A program made the translations under genes and the position numbers. This document shows, in pieces, positions 1-7,642 of a stretch of 64,000 nucleotides of DNA (within the stretch, counting starts at the first letter, position 1; the number at the start of each line of letters is the position of its first letter). This DNA is from Bacillus alkalisoli. Lineage in GTDB: Bacteria; Bacillota; Bacilli; Bacillales; Bacillaceae_I. Below the pieces are notes generated by a model. It was not told where the DNA came from and made no database searches. It worked only from the letters and a program-made list of their open reading frames with translations. The stretch spans positions 1,015,745 to 1,079,744 of the forward strand of contig NZ_KZ454944.1 of assembly GCF_002797415.1 (NCBI RefSeq). The letters are read 5' to 3'.

Positions 1-70
1 GGTGAGACCCCACAGAGCCCTTTGGCTCGAGGAGGCTCACCGCCTCCCCCGCGGAAAGCTGTCACACAAC
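1..70. repeat. Dispersed hairpin element, copy R1 (cut by window edge)
   Basis: This is the right-hand part of the intergenic element that recurs through the window. It shows the conserved blocks GAGACCCC, GAGGAGGCTC and CCGCGGAAAGC. Its middle stem is GGTGAG/CTCACC and its inner stem is GAGCC/GGCTC. Both differ in sequence from other copies but still pair. The outer left arm lies outside the window. Confidence 0.8.
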
Positions 71-165
71 CGGCACGTTTGCATTCCAAAACAAGTAACT
101 CTGTAAGGACATTGAGTTTGCATTCATTAATTTTAGGTAAACTATATATAAAGCGTGTAAACACG

Positions 166-194
166 TTGCTCTTACATAAATAGTATCGTATGAT
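166..194 (+). promoter_or_regulatory. Candidate sigma-A promoter of ccpA
   Basis: TTGCTC and TATGAT are separated by 17 bp and would give a leader of about 70 nt before ccpA. The -10 matches 5 of 6 bases, while the -35 is weak. A second TTGACA at about 229 has no convincing -10. Confidence 0.45.
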
Positions 195-273
195 ATAAAC
201 CATAGAATTAAACTACCATAATTATTAACTTGACATATATGGAATGTGAAAAAATAAAAGGAGTGTCGTATTC

Positions 274-1272
274 ATGACAGTAACGATTTATGATGTTGCA
301 AGAGAAGCAAACGTTTCAATGGCAACCGTTTCCCGTGTTGTTAACGGGAACCCAAACGTAAAACCGACAACTAGAAAAAAAGTATTAGAAGCAATTGAGA
401 GACTGGGCTACCGTCCAAACGCAGTTGCAAGAGGATTAGCAAGCAAGAAAACAACAACAGTTGGTGTTATCATCCCGGATATTTCAAGTATTTTCTACTC
501 TGAATTAGCAAGAGGGATAGAAGATATTGCTACAATGTATAAATACAACATCATTCTAAGTAATTCCGACCAAAACGCTGATAAAGAATTACATCTATTA
601 AATACAATGCTTGGAAAACAAGTGGACGGAATTGTGTTTATGAGTGGAAATATTACCGAAGAATTGGCAGCTGAATTTGAACGTTCACCTGTTCCAATCG
701 TCCTAGCTGCATCAGTTGTAGAAGATAATAAAGTGCCTTCTGTAACAGTAGACTACGAGCAAGCATCATATGACGCCGTAACGATGCTAATGGAAAGTGG
801 ACATAAACAAATCGCTTTTGTTTCAGGGCCTTTTGAGGAACCAATAAATAAGGAAATGAAATTAGCAGGTTATAAACGTGCTTTAGCTGGAGCAGAAATT
901 GAGTATAATGAAGCCTTTATTTTGGAAGGTGATTATACATATGACTCAGGCATTGAAGCTGTTGAAAAATTGTTAGAGTCCGAAGATAAACCAACTGCTA
1001 TTTATGTTGCAACAGATGAAATGGCATTAGGTGTTATCCATGGTGCTCAAGATAGAGGATTAGTTATTCCAGATGATTTAGATGTAATTGGTTTCGATAA
1101 TACAAGATTAGCTTTGATGGTTCGCCCACAATTAACAACAGTTGTGCAGCCAATGTATGATATCGGTGCAGTTGCAATGAGGTTATTAACTAAGTTTATG
1201 AACAAAGAACAAGTAGAAGATCATACAGTAGTACTACCACATAGAATTGAAAAAAGACACTCAACAAAATAA
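274..1272 (+). CDS. ccpA: Catabolite control protein A (LacI family)
   Basis: CcpA is the global carbon-catabolite regulator of Firmicutes. With HPr-Ser46-P it binds cre operators and represses or activates carbon genes. The 332-aa length is typical. The N-terminus (about residues 3-50) is a LacI helix-turn-helix beginning [20 protein letters not shown], followed by the hinge [12 protein letters not shown] and a periplasmic-binding-protein-like core to the end. The start has a good AGGAG site at about 259. A terminator follows, then motPS, the usual neighbours in Bacillus. Probable cre targets occur later in this window (acuA/acsA, ackA, methionine gamma-lyase, braB). Identification is secure from the full-length match to the remembered family. 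Confidence 0.97.
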   Translation: MTVTIYDVAREANVSMATVSRVVNGNPNVKPTTRKKVLEAIERLGYRPNAVARGLASKKTTTVGVIIPDISSIFYSELARGIEDIATMYKYNIILSNSDQNADKELHLLNTMLGKQVDGIVFMSGNITEELAAEFERSPVPIVLAASVVEDNKVPSVTVDYEQASYDAVTMLMESGHKQIAFVSGPFEEPINKEMKLAGYKRALAGAEIEYNEAFILEGDYTYDSGIEAVEKLLESEDKPTAIYVATDEMALGVIHGAQDRGLVIPDDLDVIGFDNTRLALMVRPQLTTVVQPMYDIGAVAMRLLTKFMNKEQVEDHTVVLPHRIEKRHSTK

Positions 1273-1294
1273 AAATAATGCCGATATATGTAGT

Positions 1295-1335
1295 AAAAGA
1301 GGACAAGAACATAAAAATTGTCCTCTTTTATTTAT
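1295..1335 (+). terminator. Rho-independent terminator after ccpA
   Basis: A perfect 12-bp stem AAAAGAGGACAA / TTGTCCTCTTTT has an 11-nt loop and a T-rich tail. In known Bacillus systems some readthrough from ccpA into motPS occurs; nothing here shows how strong this terminator is. Confidence 0.9.
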
Positions 1336-1373
1336 TCTTTAACTTCAATTGAGCTATTAAGTGGGGAGAGCGC

Positions 1374-2198
1374 ATGAAAAAGTTTGATATTTTTACACCA
1401 ATAGGCATTGCATTAGGTTTATTAATGATTTTCTTCGGGATATTTAGTAACCCAACAACAAATTTTGGTAGCATTGTTTTATTTCTTCATTTTCCTTCTA
1501 TTTTCATCGTGTTAGGTGGAACTACTGCTGCATTACTTGTTACGTTTAATCTAAAGGAAATAAAATTGGTACCAAATGTAATAAAATCTGTTTTTTCTAA
1601 AGAAGAAAATGAACTATCTACACTAATTGAAACATTTGTAAGACTCTCCGATAGAGCGCGTCGAGAAGGATTGTTAGCACTTGAAGCAGAGTTAGAAGAT
1701 GTTGATGATGCTTTTTTGAAAAAAGGTGTATTATTAGCAGTTGACGGTGTGGAGCCAGAAGTCATCCATGACATTATGAATGCAGAGATTTCTGCTTTAG
1801 AAGAAAGACATCAAAAGGGAAGAAGCATTATTGAAAAAGCTGGAGATTTTGCACCATCATGGGGAATGATAGGTACATTAATCGGACTAGTTTTAATGCT
1901 TAGTAACTTATCTTCTCCTGAAACTTTAGGACCTAACATGGCTGTGGCTATTATGACGACACTATATGGTACATTGTTAGCGAACTTAGTTTTTATTCCA
2001 ATGGCAAATAAACTTGCAAATAAGACAGAAAAAGAAATCTTTTTGCGTCAAATTATTATTGAAGGTGTTTTAGGAGTGCAATCTGGGCAAAATCCAAAAG
2101 TTCTGGAAGAGAAACTATCTGCCTTCTTGTCTAATCAAGAACGAGAAAAAGAAAAAGAGGTGGAGCTAACGGAAGGAATTGAGGAGGATGTTCGATGA
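1374..2198 (+). CDS. motP: Flagellar motor stator protein MotP (MotA family)
   Basis: MotP is the MotA-like half of the Na+-coupled flagellar stator and sits in the cytoplasmic membrane. The 274-aa protein has four predicted membrane segments, at about residues 6-26, 33-55, 150-172 and 182-205, with a charged cytoplasmic loop between the second and third. The TM3 entry DFAPSWGMIGTLIG and the TM4 stretch MTTLYGTLLANLVFIP carry the conserved prolines that face the rotor/ion path. The gene overlaps motS by 4 nt (ATGA), so the pair is translationally coupled. The position directly after ccpA is the standard MotPS location in Bacillus, which separates it from the H+-type MotAB. Confidence 0.94.
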   Translation: MKKFDIFTPIGIALGLLMIFFGIFSNPTTNFGSIVLFLHFPSIFIVLGGTTAALLVTFNLKEIKLVPNVIKSVFSKEENELSTLIETFVRLSDRARREGLLALEAELEDVDDAFLKKGVLLAVDGVEPEVIHDIMNAEISALEERHQKGRSIIEKAGDFAPSWGMIGTLIGLVLMLSNLSSPETLGPNMAVAIMTTLYGTLLANLVFIPMANKLANKTEKEIFLRQIIIEGVLGVQSGQNPKVLEEKLSAFLSNQEREKEKEVELTEGIEEDVR

Positions 2199-2974
2199 AA
2201 CGAGTGAGGAGAACAAAGCCTAGACAAGAAAGCGGTGCACCGAAATGGATGGTAACTTTTTCAGATTTGTTCATGCTCGTTCTAGTGTTTTTTATCTTAC
2301 TTTTTTCGATGTCACAAATCGATGTAGTTAAATTCAGGGCAGTTGCAGAGTCATTTAAACAAGTAAATCTACTTGATTACTATCCTTCTGCTGTACCATT
2401 TGAACACCCTACGGATTTTAGTATTGATTTTGAATCTACTAATAATAAGGACGCAGATGCAGAAACCAACAATGAAAATGAACAAGATAATTCAAGTTCG
2501 GATACGTTAGATGAACTGTTAGAAGAATTACAAGATTTTCTAACATTGAACGGCCTTGATGACTTAATAGTCGCTAATAGAACAGAACGAGGAATTGTGC
2601 TTATTTTAGAAGAAAGAGTATTATTTGAAACAGCAGAGGCAGGAATATTACCTATCGCTCACCCATTTTTAGATAAAGTCGGCAAACTATTAGTAAAGAT
2701 TCCAAATTTAATAAAAGTAGAAGGCCATACCGATAATAGGCCGATTTCTACAAGCAAATTCCCATCAAACTGGGAATTATCAACAGCGAGAGCAAGTAGT
2801 GTTATACGATATTTAATTGATGAACATGATTTAAGTCCAGAAAGATTTGTTGCAGTTGGTTATGGAGATACACGACCAGTTGTCCCGAATAATAATGTTG
2901 AAAACTGGCAAAAAAATAGAAGGGTAGAAATAGTCATTTCTGATCCTAATAAAGAAGAGAAGATCAATTGGTAA
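2195..2974 (+). CDS. motS: Flagellar motor stator protein MotS (MotB family)
   Basis: MotS is the peptidoglycan-anchored partner of MotP. The 259-aa protein has one N-terminal membrane helix (about 18-40) with the ion-binding Asp24 in VTFSDLFML, an acidic Asn/Glu-rich linker (about 80-110), and a C-terminal OmpA-like domain with the motif VEGHTDNRP near residue 180. Position 35 of the helix is Leu. Published Bacillus work associates Leu here with Na+-type MotS and Val with H+-type MotB, so Na+ coupling is inferred. The long acidic linker is unusual-looking but could be a spacer. The GTG/ATG choice is clear from the ATGA overlap with motP. Confidence 0.93.
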   Translation: MKRVRRTKPRQESGAPKWMVTFSDLFMLVLVFFILLFSMSQIDVVKFRAVAESFKQVNLLDYYPSAVPFEHPTDFSIDFESTNNKDADAETNNENEQDNSSSDTLDELLEELQDFLTLNGLDDLIVANRTERGIVLILEERVLFETAEAGILPIAHPFLDKVGKLLVKIPNLIKVEGHTDNRPISTSKFPSNWELSTARASSVIRYLIDEHDLSPERFVAVGYGDTRPVVPNNNVENWQKNRRVEIVISDPNKEEKINW

Positions 2975-2980
2975 AAAATA

Positions 2981-3024
2981 AAAGAGGTTTTTCAGAAGGT
3001 ATTTTCTGAAAAATCTCTTTTTTA
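2981..3024. terminator. Bidirectional terminator between motS and acuC
   Basis: A long stem AGAGGTTTTTCAGAA / TTCTGAAAAATCTCT has T-rich flanks on the + side and A-rich flanks on the other. It serves convergent motS and acuC. Confidence 0.9.
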
Positions 3025-3072
3025 GGAAAACGAGGGACCTGTTACCATTTCTAGCTTTTAAAAAAATCCTAA

Positions 3073-4230
3073 TTATCCTTCTATATGACGAATAGGATAT
3101 AATGCTTTTTCTAATACTTGCTTATTTTTTTCTGTAATTTCGTTTTTGCGTGGAATAGGTGGATAAAAACCTTCCGGATCTTCCCACATACTTGGTAGAG
3201 TTACAGGTGATTGATCGGTCCAACTGTTTATCCATTCTGTAGGAAGTTGCCCAGTCCCCGCAATATTTTCGGTCATCTCTAACCACAAATGCCCCCAAGC
3301 TCTTGGAACGACGCGCCAAATATCATATCCGCCACCACCAACTGCAATCCATTTGCCATTGCAATATTGATGAGCAACCTTATGAGCTATTTTAGGAATT
3401 TCTTTATAAACATTAATACTAGTCGATAGATGTGTTAATGGATCATAGTGATGGGCATCTACACCGTTTTGTGTAATAATTACGTCAGGTTTGAAGAAAG
3501 CAGCTACTTTTCTTAACGACTGTTCATACACTTCTAAAAACGATTCATCTTCTGTAAAAGCGTCTACTGGAATGTTAAAAGAGTAGCCGTATCCGTCCCC
3601 TTGTCCACGTTCATTTACATTACCGGTACCAGGAAAAAGGTATCTACCTGTTTCGTGAATAGATAATGTACAAACATCTGGATCTTCATAGAAAGACCAT
3701 TGAACGCCATCTCCATGATGTGCATCCGTGTCCACATATAAAACTCTAGCATTATATTTCTTTTGCATATATTTTATCGCGACAGAGCTGTCGTTATAAA
3801 TACAAAAACCAGAAGCTTTACCACGGAATCCGTGATGAAGGCCTCCCCCTAAATTAAGTGCATGTTCAGCTCTACCTTGCATTACTTCATCAACAGCTGT
3901 TAGTGTACCACCAACGAGTAAGGCACTTGCTTCGTGCATATTCGGAAAAATAGGGACGTCCTCAGTACCTAAACCATAACTACTTGCTTTTTCTTTAGAA
4001 AGAAGACCTTTTCCAGCAAGCTTTACTGCTTCTATGTAATTTACATCGTGAATGAGTGATAGCTCTTCATCTGTTGCCATACGTGGTGGAATCATGTCTT
4101 CTTCTGAGAGAGCATCAGATTTTTTTAGTAAATCTAAAGTCAATTGTACCCTTAATTGGTTAAATGGATGTTTTTCACTAAATTTGTAGGATAAAAAGTC
4201 ATCAGAATAGATGAAGGCTGCTTTTTTCAT
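3073..4230 (-). CDS. acuC: Acetoin utilisation protein AcuC, NAD-independent protein deacetylase
   Basis: AcuC is a class I histone-deacetylase-like enzyme. In B. subtilis it removes the acetyl group from AcsA that AcuA adds, reactivating acetyl-CoA synthetase. The 385-aa protein shows the Zn/active-site blocks DTDAHHGDGVQ and GGLHHG, and the late GGGGYD loop. I start it at 4230, nine codons inside the longest frame, because family members begin close to MKKAAFIYSD and this ATG overlaps the acuB stop (ATGA). It is the last gene of the acuABC operon, and a shared terminator with motS lies downstream. Confidence 0.94.
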   Translation of the reverse strand: MKKAAFIYSDDFLSYKFSEKHPFNQLRVQLTLDLLKKSDALSEEDMIPPRMATDEELSLIHDVNYIEAVKLAGKGLLSKEKASSYGLGTEDVPIFPNMHEASALLVGGTLTAVDEVMQGRAEHALNLGGGLHHGFRGKASGFCIYNDSSVAIKYMQKKYNARVLYVDTDAHHGDGVQWSFYEDPDVCTLSIHETGRYLFPGTGNVNERGQGDGYGYSFNIPVDAFTEDESFLEVYEQSLRKVAAFFKPDVIITQNGVDAHHYDPLTHLSTSINVYKEIPKIAHKVAHQYCNGKWIAVGGGGYDIWRVVPRAWGHLWLEMTENIAGTGQLPTEWINSWTDQSPVTLPSMWEDPEGFYPPIPRKNEITEKNKQVLEKALYPIRHIEG

Positions 4231-4871
4231 GCATCCATCCCTGGCAAGTTTGGCCACAGCACTTCATATCCCTCTTCTTTCAAATCAAAAATCACTTTTG
4301 TAGGATCCATAGTTTGAACACGAAGTACTAAAATTTTATACTTTTCATTATCATCCGGGTACACTAACACACTTAAAATATTTAACTTTCTTTTTCTTAA
4401 AATTGAAGTTACTTCTGCTAGCTTACCTGCAATATTTTCTACTTTAATTTCGAACTGAGATGCAGGTTGATGGGCACCTGTAAGCTGAATGAATGTGTGT
4501 AATAAATCAGATTCAGTAACAATGCCAATTAGTTTTTGGTCTTGTATGATAGGAAGGCAGCCAATTTTATGCTCGTAAAATTGGGCAGCAATCTCTTCAA
4601 CAAAATCAAGAGGATGCCCAAAAATAACATCTTTTGTCATCACTTTAGAGAGTGGTTGCGTTATATCTTCTTTCTTCCATTCACTAAGAAGGGAAGAAGG
4701 TAAAACATCTCTTATATCTCTATCAGAGACAATACCGACCATATTTTGATTTTCATCTAGAATCGGAATGTGCCTAATACGCTTTTTTGACATCATTTGA
4801 ATGGCAGATTCAACTGTGTCTGTAGGCTTTAGTGTATAGACATCTCGTTTCATAATTTTTTCTACAATCAT
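4227..4871 (-). CDS. acuB: Acetoin utilisation protein AcuB, CBS-domain protein
   Basis: This is the second gene of acuABC. The 214-aa protein has two CBS domains (about residues 1-60 and 75-130; motifs RIRHIPILDENQNMVGIVSDRDI and KIGCLPIIQDQKLIGIVTESDL) followed by an ACT-like region (about 138-205). CBS pairs usually bind adenine nucleotides, and a link to the energy state is inferred from that. The biochemical role in the acetylation switch is not established. It overlaps acuC by 4 nt. The length matches the B. subtilis protein. Confidence 0.93.
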   Translation of the reverse strand: MIVEKIMKRDVYTLKPTDTVESAIQMMSKKRIRHIPILDENQNMVGIVSDRDIRDVLPSSLLSEWKKEDITQPLSKVMTKDVIFGHPLDFVEEIAAQFYEHKIGCLPIIQDQKLIGIVTESDLLHTFIQLTGAHQPASQFEIKVENIAGKLAEVTSILRKRKLNILSVLVYPDDNEKYKILVLRVQTMDPTKVIFDLKEEGYEVLWPNLPGMDA

Positions 4872-4923
4872 ATCTGTTTCCCCCTTTGCTGAACTACTAA
4901 CTATATGAATTTATTTATATCAT

Positions 4924-5556
4924 CTAATACATAAAACGGTTTTTAAATCTTAGTTGATCGAATTGTTGTACGGACTCAGGCTTTATGTTTTTTCCGATTC
5001 GTGCCATTAAACAGTTTGCAGGGTGTGAACTGATTTCAGGCTCATCTGTAGCATAATATTCAAGGCCGCCGGCATGCATCATTTTTTCCATTACTTTACG
5101 ATAGTCCCATACGTTTAAACCAGTACCTTTTAAGTCCCAATGCCAGTAATATTCGGTTGTAATTACAATGTAATTTTCCATCATTTCATCCATCATGGAT
5201 ACGCGTAATAGTGTCTTCCCTACGGAGAAACCTCTAAAGGCTGGAATTACTTCTATTGCACCTAGCTCAATTAAGTTTTCAATGTTGCCTTCTGACCAGC
5301 GTTCCATTGGGTCTGGGTATAAATAAGTTACATAACCGACAATTAAATCATCCATTCTTGCAATAATAATTCTTCCTTCAGGTAATTTTGCAATTTCTAC
5401 TAATGCAGCATGTTGTTGTGCTGGTGGCCTAAATGCAACTAAGTCTTCGTGAAACTCATAACTAGCTAGTTTCTGAGAAGAAACTGGCCCTTCCACAATC
5501 ACTCGACCGTGTGGTGTTTTGATTTCTTGTGCGTTATACGTTTTTTTATGTTCCAT
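4924..5556 (-). CDS. acuA: Protein acetyltransferase AcuA (GNAT)
   Basis: AcuA acetylates the catalytic lysine of AcsA and inactivates it. The 210-aa protein carries a GNAT fold with the acetyl-CoA loop IPAFRGFSVGKTLL near residue 105. The longest frame starts 105 nt further upstream, but the AAGGTG site at 5566-5571 is spaced correctly for the ATG at 5556, giving MEHKKTYNAQ as in relatives. The extra upstream residues have no family counterpart. The gene is divergent from acsA, with a near-consensus cre between them, and leads acuBC in one operon. Confidence 0.94.
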   Translation of the reverse strand: MEHKKTYNAQEIKTPHGRVIVEGPVSSQKLASYEFHEDLVAFRPPAQQHAALVEIAKLPEGRIIIARMDDLIVGYVTYLYPDPMERWSEGNIENLIELGAIEVIPAFRGFSVGKTLLRVSMMDEMMENYIVITTEYYWHWDLKGTGLNVWDYRKVMEKMMHAGGLEYYATDEPEISSHPANCLMARIGKNIKPESVQQFDQLRFKNRFMY

Positions 5557-5667
5557 TGTCATCACCTTCTTGAAGCAGTTTTCGTTAATTCTATTATTAT
5601 GGAAATTTTTAAAAAAAGGAAGAACAATTAAACAGAACTTTAGTCTAGTATGTGAATGCACTTTTTT

Positions 5668-5681
5668 AGTAAGCGTTTACA
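5668..5681. promoter_or_regulatory. cre site (CcpA operator) between acuA and acsA
   Basis: AGTAAGCGTTTACA matches the cre consensus TGWAANCGNTNWCA at 13 of 14 positions; only the first base differs. It sits in the divergent control region, and both acuABC and acsA are known CcpA targets in B. subtilis. Confidence 0.85.
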
Positions 5682-5751
5682 AATAGACTATAATAATAGT
5701 CTACTAAAAATTCATAAGAAAATCATGGTTTTAAACAAACTTTTCAAAAAA

Positions 5752-5780
5752 TTGAGAAAAAAATAATTTTGTTATATAAT
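5752..5780 (+). promoter_or_regulatory. Sigma-A promoter of acsA
   Basis: TTGAGA and a perfect TATAAT are separated by 17 bp, about 30 nt upstream of the acsA start. A CodY-box-like 15-mer at 5739-5753 (13 of 15 against AATTTTCWGAAAATT) overlaps the -35. It lies in very AT-rich DNA, so it is only suggestive. Confidence 0.75.
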
Positions 5781-5813
5781 AGATTCGAATATATACATAA
5801 GGGGGAGTTTGGG

Positions 5814-7532
5814 ATGAAAGTGGAAGCGCTGCCAGTGACAAAGGGGAACTATAATCTTGAAGATTATGATAAAACAAGTGCAAGCTTCGATTGGTCAGAG
5901 GTAGAGAAAAATTTCAGTTGGTCTGAAACTGGTCGAGTAAATGCTGCATATGAAGCAATCGATCGCCATGCTTTAACTCACCGAAAAAACAAAGTAGCAT
6001 TATATTATCGTGACGGAAATCGTGACGAAAAATACACTTTTAAAGAGATGAAAGAGTTCTCTAACAAAGCCGGAAATGTATTAAAGCAAGCTTGTGATGT
6101 GGAAAAAGGGGATAGAGTATTTGTTTTCATGCCACGCTCGCCAGAACTATATTTTGCTGTGCTAGGAGCTATTAAACTAGGCGCCATCGTAGGGCCATTA
6201 TTTGAAGCATTTATGGAAGGTGCAGTAAAAGATAGATTAGAAGATAGTGAGGCAAACGTATTAGTTACGACGCCTGAACTGTTAAATCGTGTACCATTAG
6301 ATGAACTTCCAGCTTTAAAGCATGTCGTTCTTGTGGGAGACGGTGTAAAAGAAGAAGGACCATTTGTTGATTTTCATACTAGACTTAAAACTGCTAGCAA
6401 AGAGTTGCAAATAGAGTGGGTAGAAAAAACAGACGGATTAGTTCTACACTATACGAGTGGATCAACAGGTAAACCAAAAGGTGTTTTACATGTTCATAAC
6501 GCTATGGTGCAACAATACCAAACGGCTAAATGGGTACTAGACTTACAAGATGACGATGTATATTGGTGTACAGCTGACCCAGGTTGGGTAACGGGTACCG
6601 CTTATGGTATTTTTGGTCCTTGGTTAGTCGGAGCATCAAACGTTATCGTTGGTGGGCGTTTTAGACCGGAAGCTTGGTATGAAACAATTGAAGATTATGG
6701 TGTATCGGTATGGTATAGTGCTCCGACAGCATTCCGTATGTTAATGGGTGCTGGAGATGAAGTAGTGAAGAAGTATAACCTGTCTTCACTTCGTCATATT
6801 TTGAGTGTAGGTGAACCACTAAATCCTGAAGTAGTTCGTTGGGGTTCTAAAGTATTCCAATTACGAATTCACGATACATGGTGGATGACAGAAACTGGGG
6901 CACAGTTGATTTGTAACTATCCTTGTATGGAGATTAAGCCTGGCTCTATGGGGAAACCTATTCCTGGAGTTAAAGCGGCTATAGTAGACGATCAAGGAAA
7001 TGAATTACCACCATATAGAATGGGTAACCTCGCAATCAAAAAAGGTTGGCCATCTATGATGCACACGATTTGGAATAATAAAGAAAAGTATGAATCTTAT
7101 TTCATGCCAGGTGACTGGTATGTTTCAGGGGACTCAGCTTATATGGATGAAGATGGGTACTTCTGGTTCCAAGGGCGTATCGATGACGTAATTATGACTT
7201 CTGGTGAGCGTGTAGGGCCATTCGAAGTTGAAAGCAAGCTTGTGGAGCATCCTGCAGTTGCTGAAGCTGGTGTAATCGGAAAGCCAGATCCGGTACGTGG
7301 TGAAATCATTAAAGCTTTCGTTGCTTTACGTGATGGCTATGAGGCAACAGATGAGCTAAAAGAAGAAATTCGTCTGTTTGTCAAAAAAGGTCTTGCAGCA
7401 CATGCAGCTCCTAGAGAAATTGAATTTAGAGATAAACTTCCAAAAACGAGAAGTGGTAAGATCATGAGACGTGTGTTAAAAGCATGGGAATTAGATTTAC
7501 CAACTGGCGATTTATCTACGATGGAAGATTGA
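5814..7532 (+). CDS. acsA: Acetyl-CoA synthetase (AMP-forming)
   Basis: AcsA converts acetate, ATP and CoA to acetyl-CoA. The 572-aa protein belongs to the adenylate-forming superfamily: the P-loop-like motif LHYTSGSTGKPKG is near residue 213, the TWWMTETG motif near 358, and the C-terminal PKTRSGKIMRR near 543-553. Lys549 is the lysine that AcuA acetylates in B. subtilis, at the same residue number. The start at 5814 follows a GGGGGAG site; the 15 upstream codons of the open frame lie over the promoter. The divergent acuABC operon encodes its acetylase and deacetylase. A terminator follows. Confidence 0.96.
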   Translation: MKVEALPVTKGNYNLEDYDKTSASFDWSEVEKNFSWSETGRVNAAYEAIDRHALTHRKNKVALYYRDGNRDEKYTFKEMKEFSNKAGNVLKQACDVEKGDRVFVFMPRSPELYFAVLGAIKLGAIVGPLFEAFMEGAVKDRLEDSEANVLVTTPELLNRVPLDELPALKHVVLVGDGVKEEGPFVDFHTRLKTASKELQIEWVEKTDGLVLHYTSGSTGKPKGVLHVHNAMVQQYQTAKWVLDLQDDDVYWCTADPGWVTGTAYGIFGPWLVGASNVIVGGRFRPEAWYETIEDYGVSVWYSAPTAFRMLMGAGDEVVKKYNLSSLRHILSVGEPLNPEVVRWGSKVFQLRIHDTWWMTETGAQLICNYPCMEIKPGSMGKPIPGVKAAIVDDQGNELPPYRMGNLAIKKGWPSMMHTIWNNKEKYESYFMPGDWYVSGDSAYMDEDGYFWFQGRIDDVIMTSGERVGPFEVESKLVEHPAVAEAGVIGKPDPVRGEIIKAFVALRDGYEATDELKEEIRLFVKKGLAAHAAPREIEFRDKLPKTRSGKIMRRVLKAWELDLPTGDLSTMED

Positions 7533-7542
7533 TAGAATGTTG

Positions 7543-7577
7543 AAATGTTCTGTGAAATTATCTCACAGAGCATTTTT
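7543..7577 (+). terminator. Terminator after acsA
   Basis: A 13-bp stem AAATGTTCTGTGA / TCACAGAGCATTT (one G-T pair) is followed by a T-run. Confidence 0.8.
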
Positions 7578-7592
7578 AAATTATAAAATAGA

Positions 7593-7626
7593 AAAAGGAG
7601 ATCTCATATTGTTGAGATCTCCTTTT
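7593..7626. terminator. Terminator after the PBP gene (probably bidirectional)
   Basis: A perfect 14-bp stem AAAAGGAGATCTCA / TGAGATCTCCTTTT has a short loop. It reads as a terminator for the leftward PBP gene, and also for acsA readthrough. Confidence 0.85.
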
Positions 7627-7642
7627 CGTGAATTCTAATAAA

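Noticed and set aside
153-166. Autoregulatory cre at ccpA (CGTGTAAACACG)
   Set aside because: It lacks the central CG at the required position, and only a short palindrome is present.
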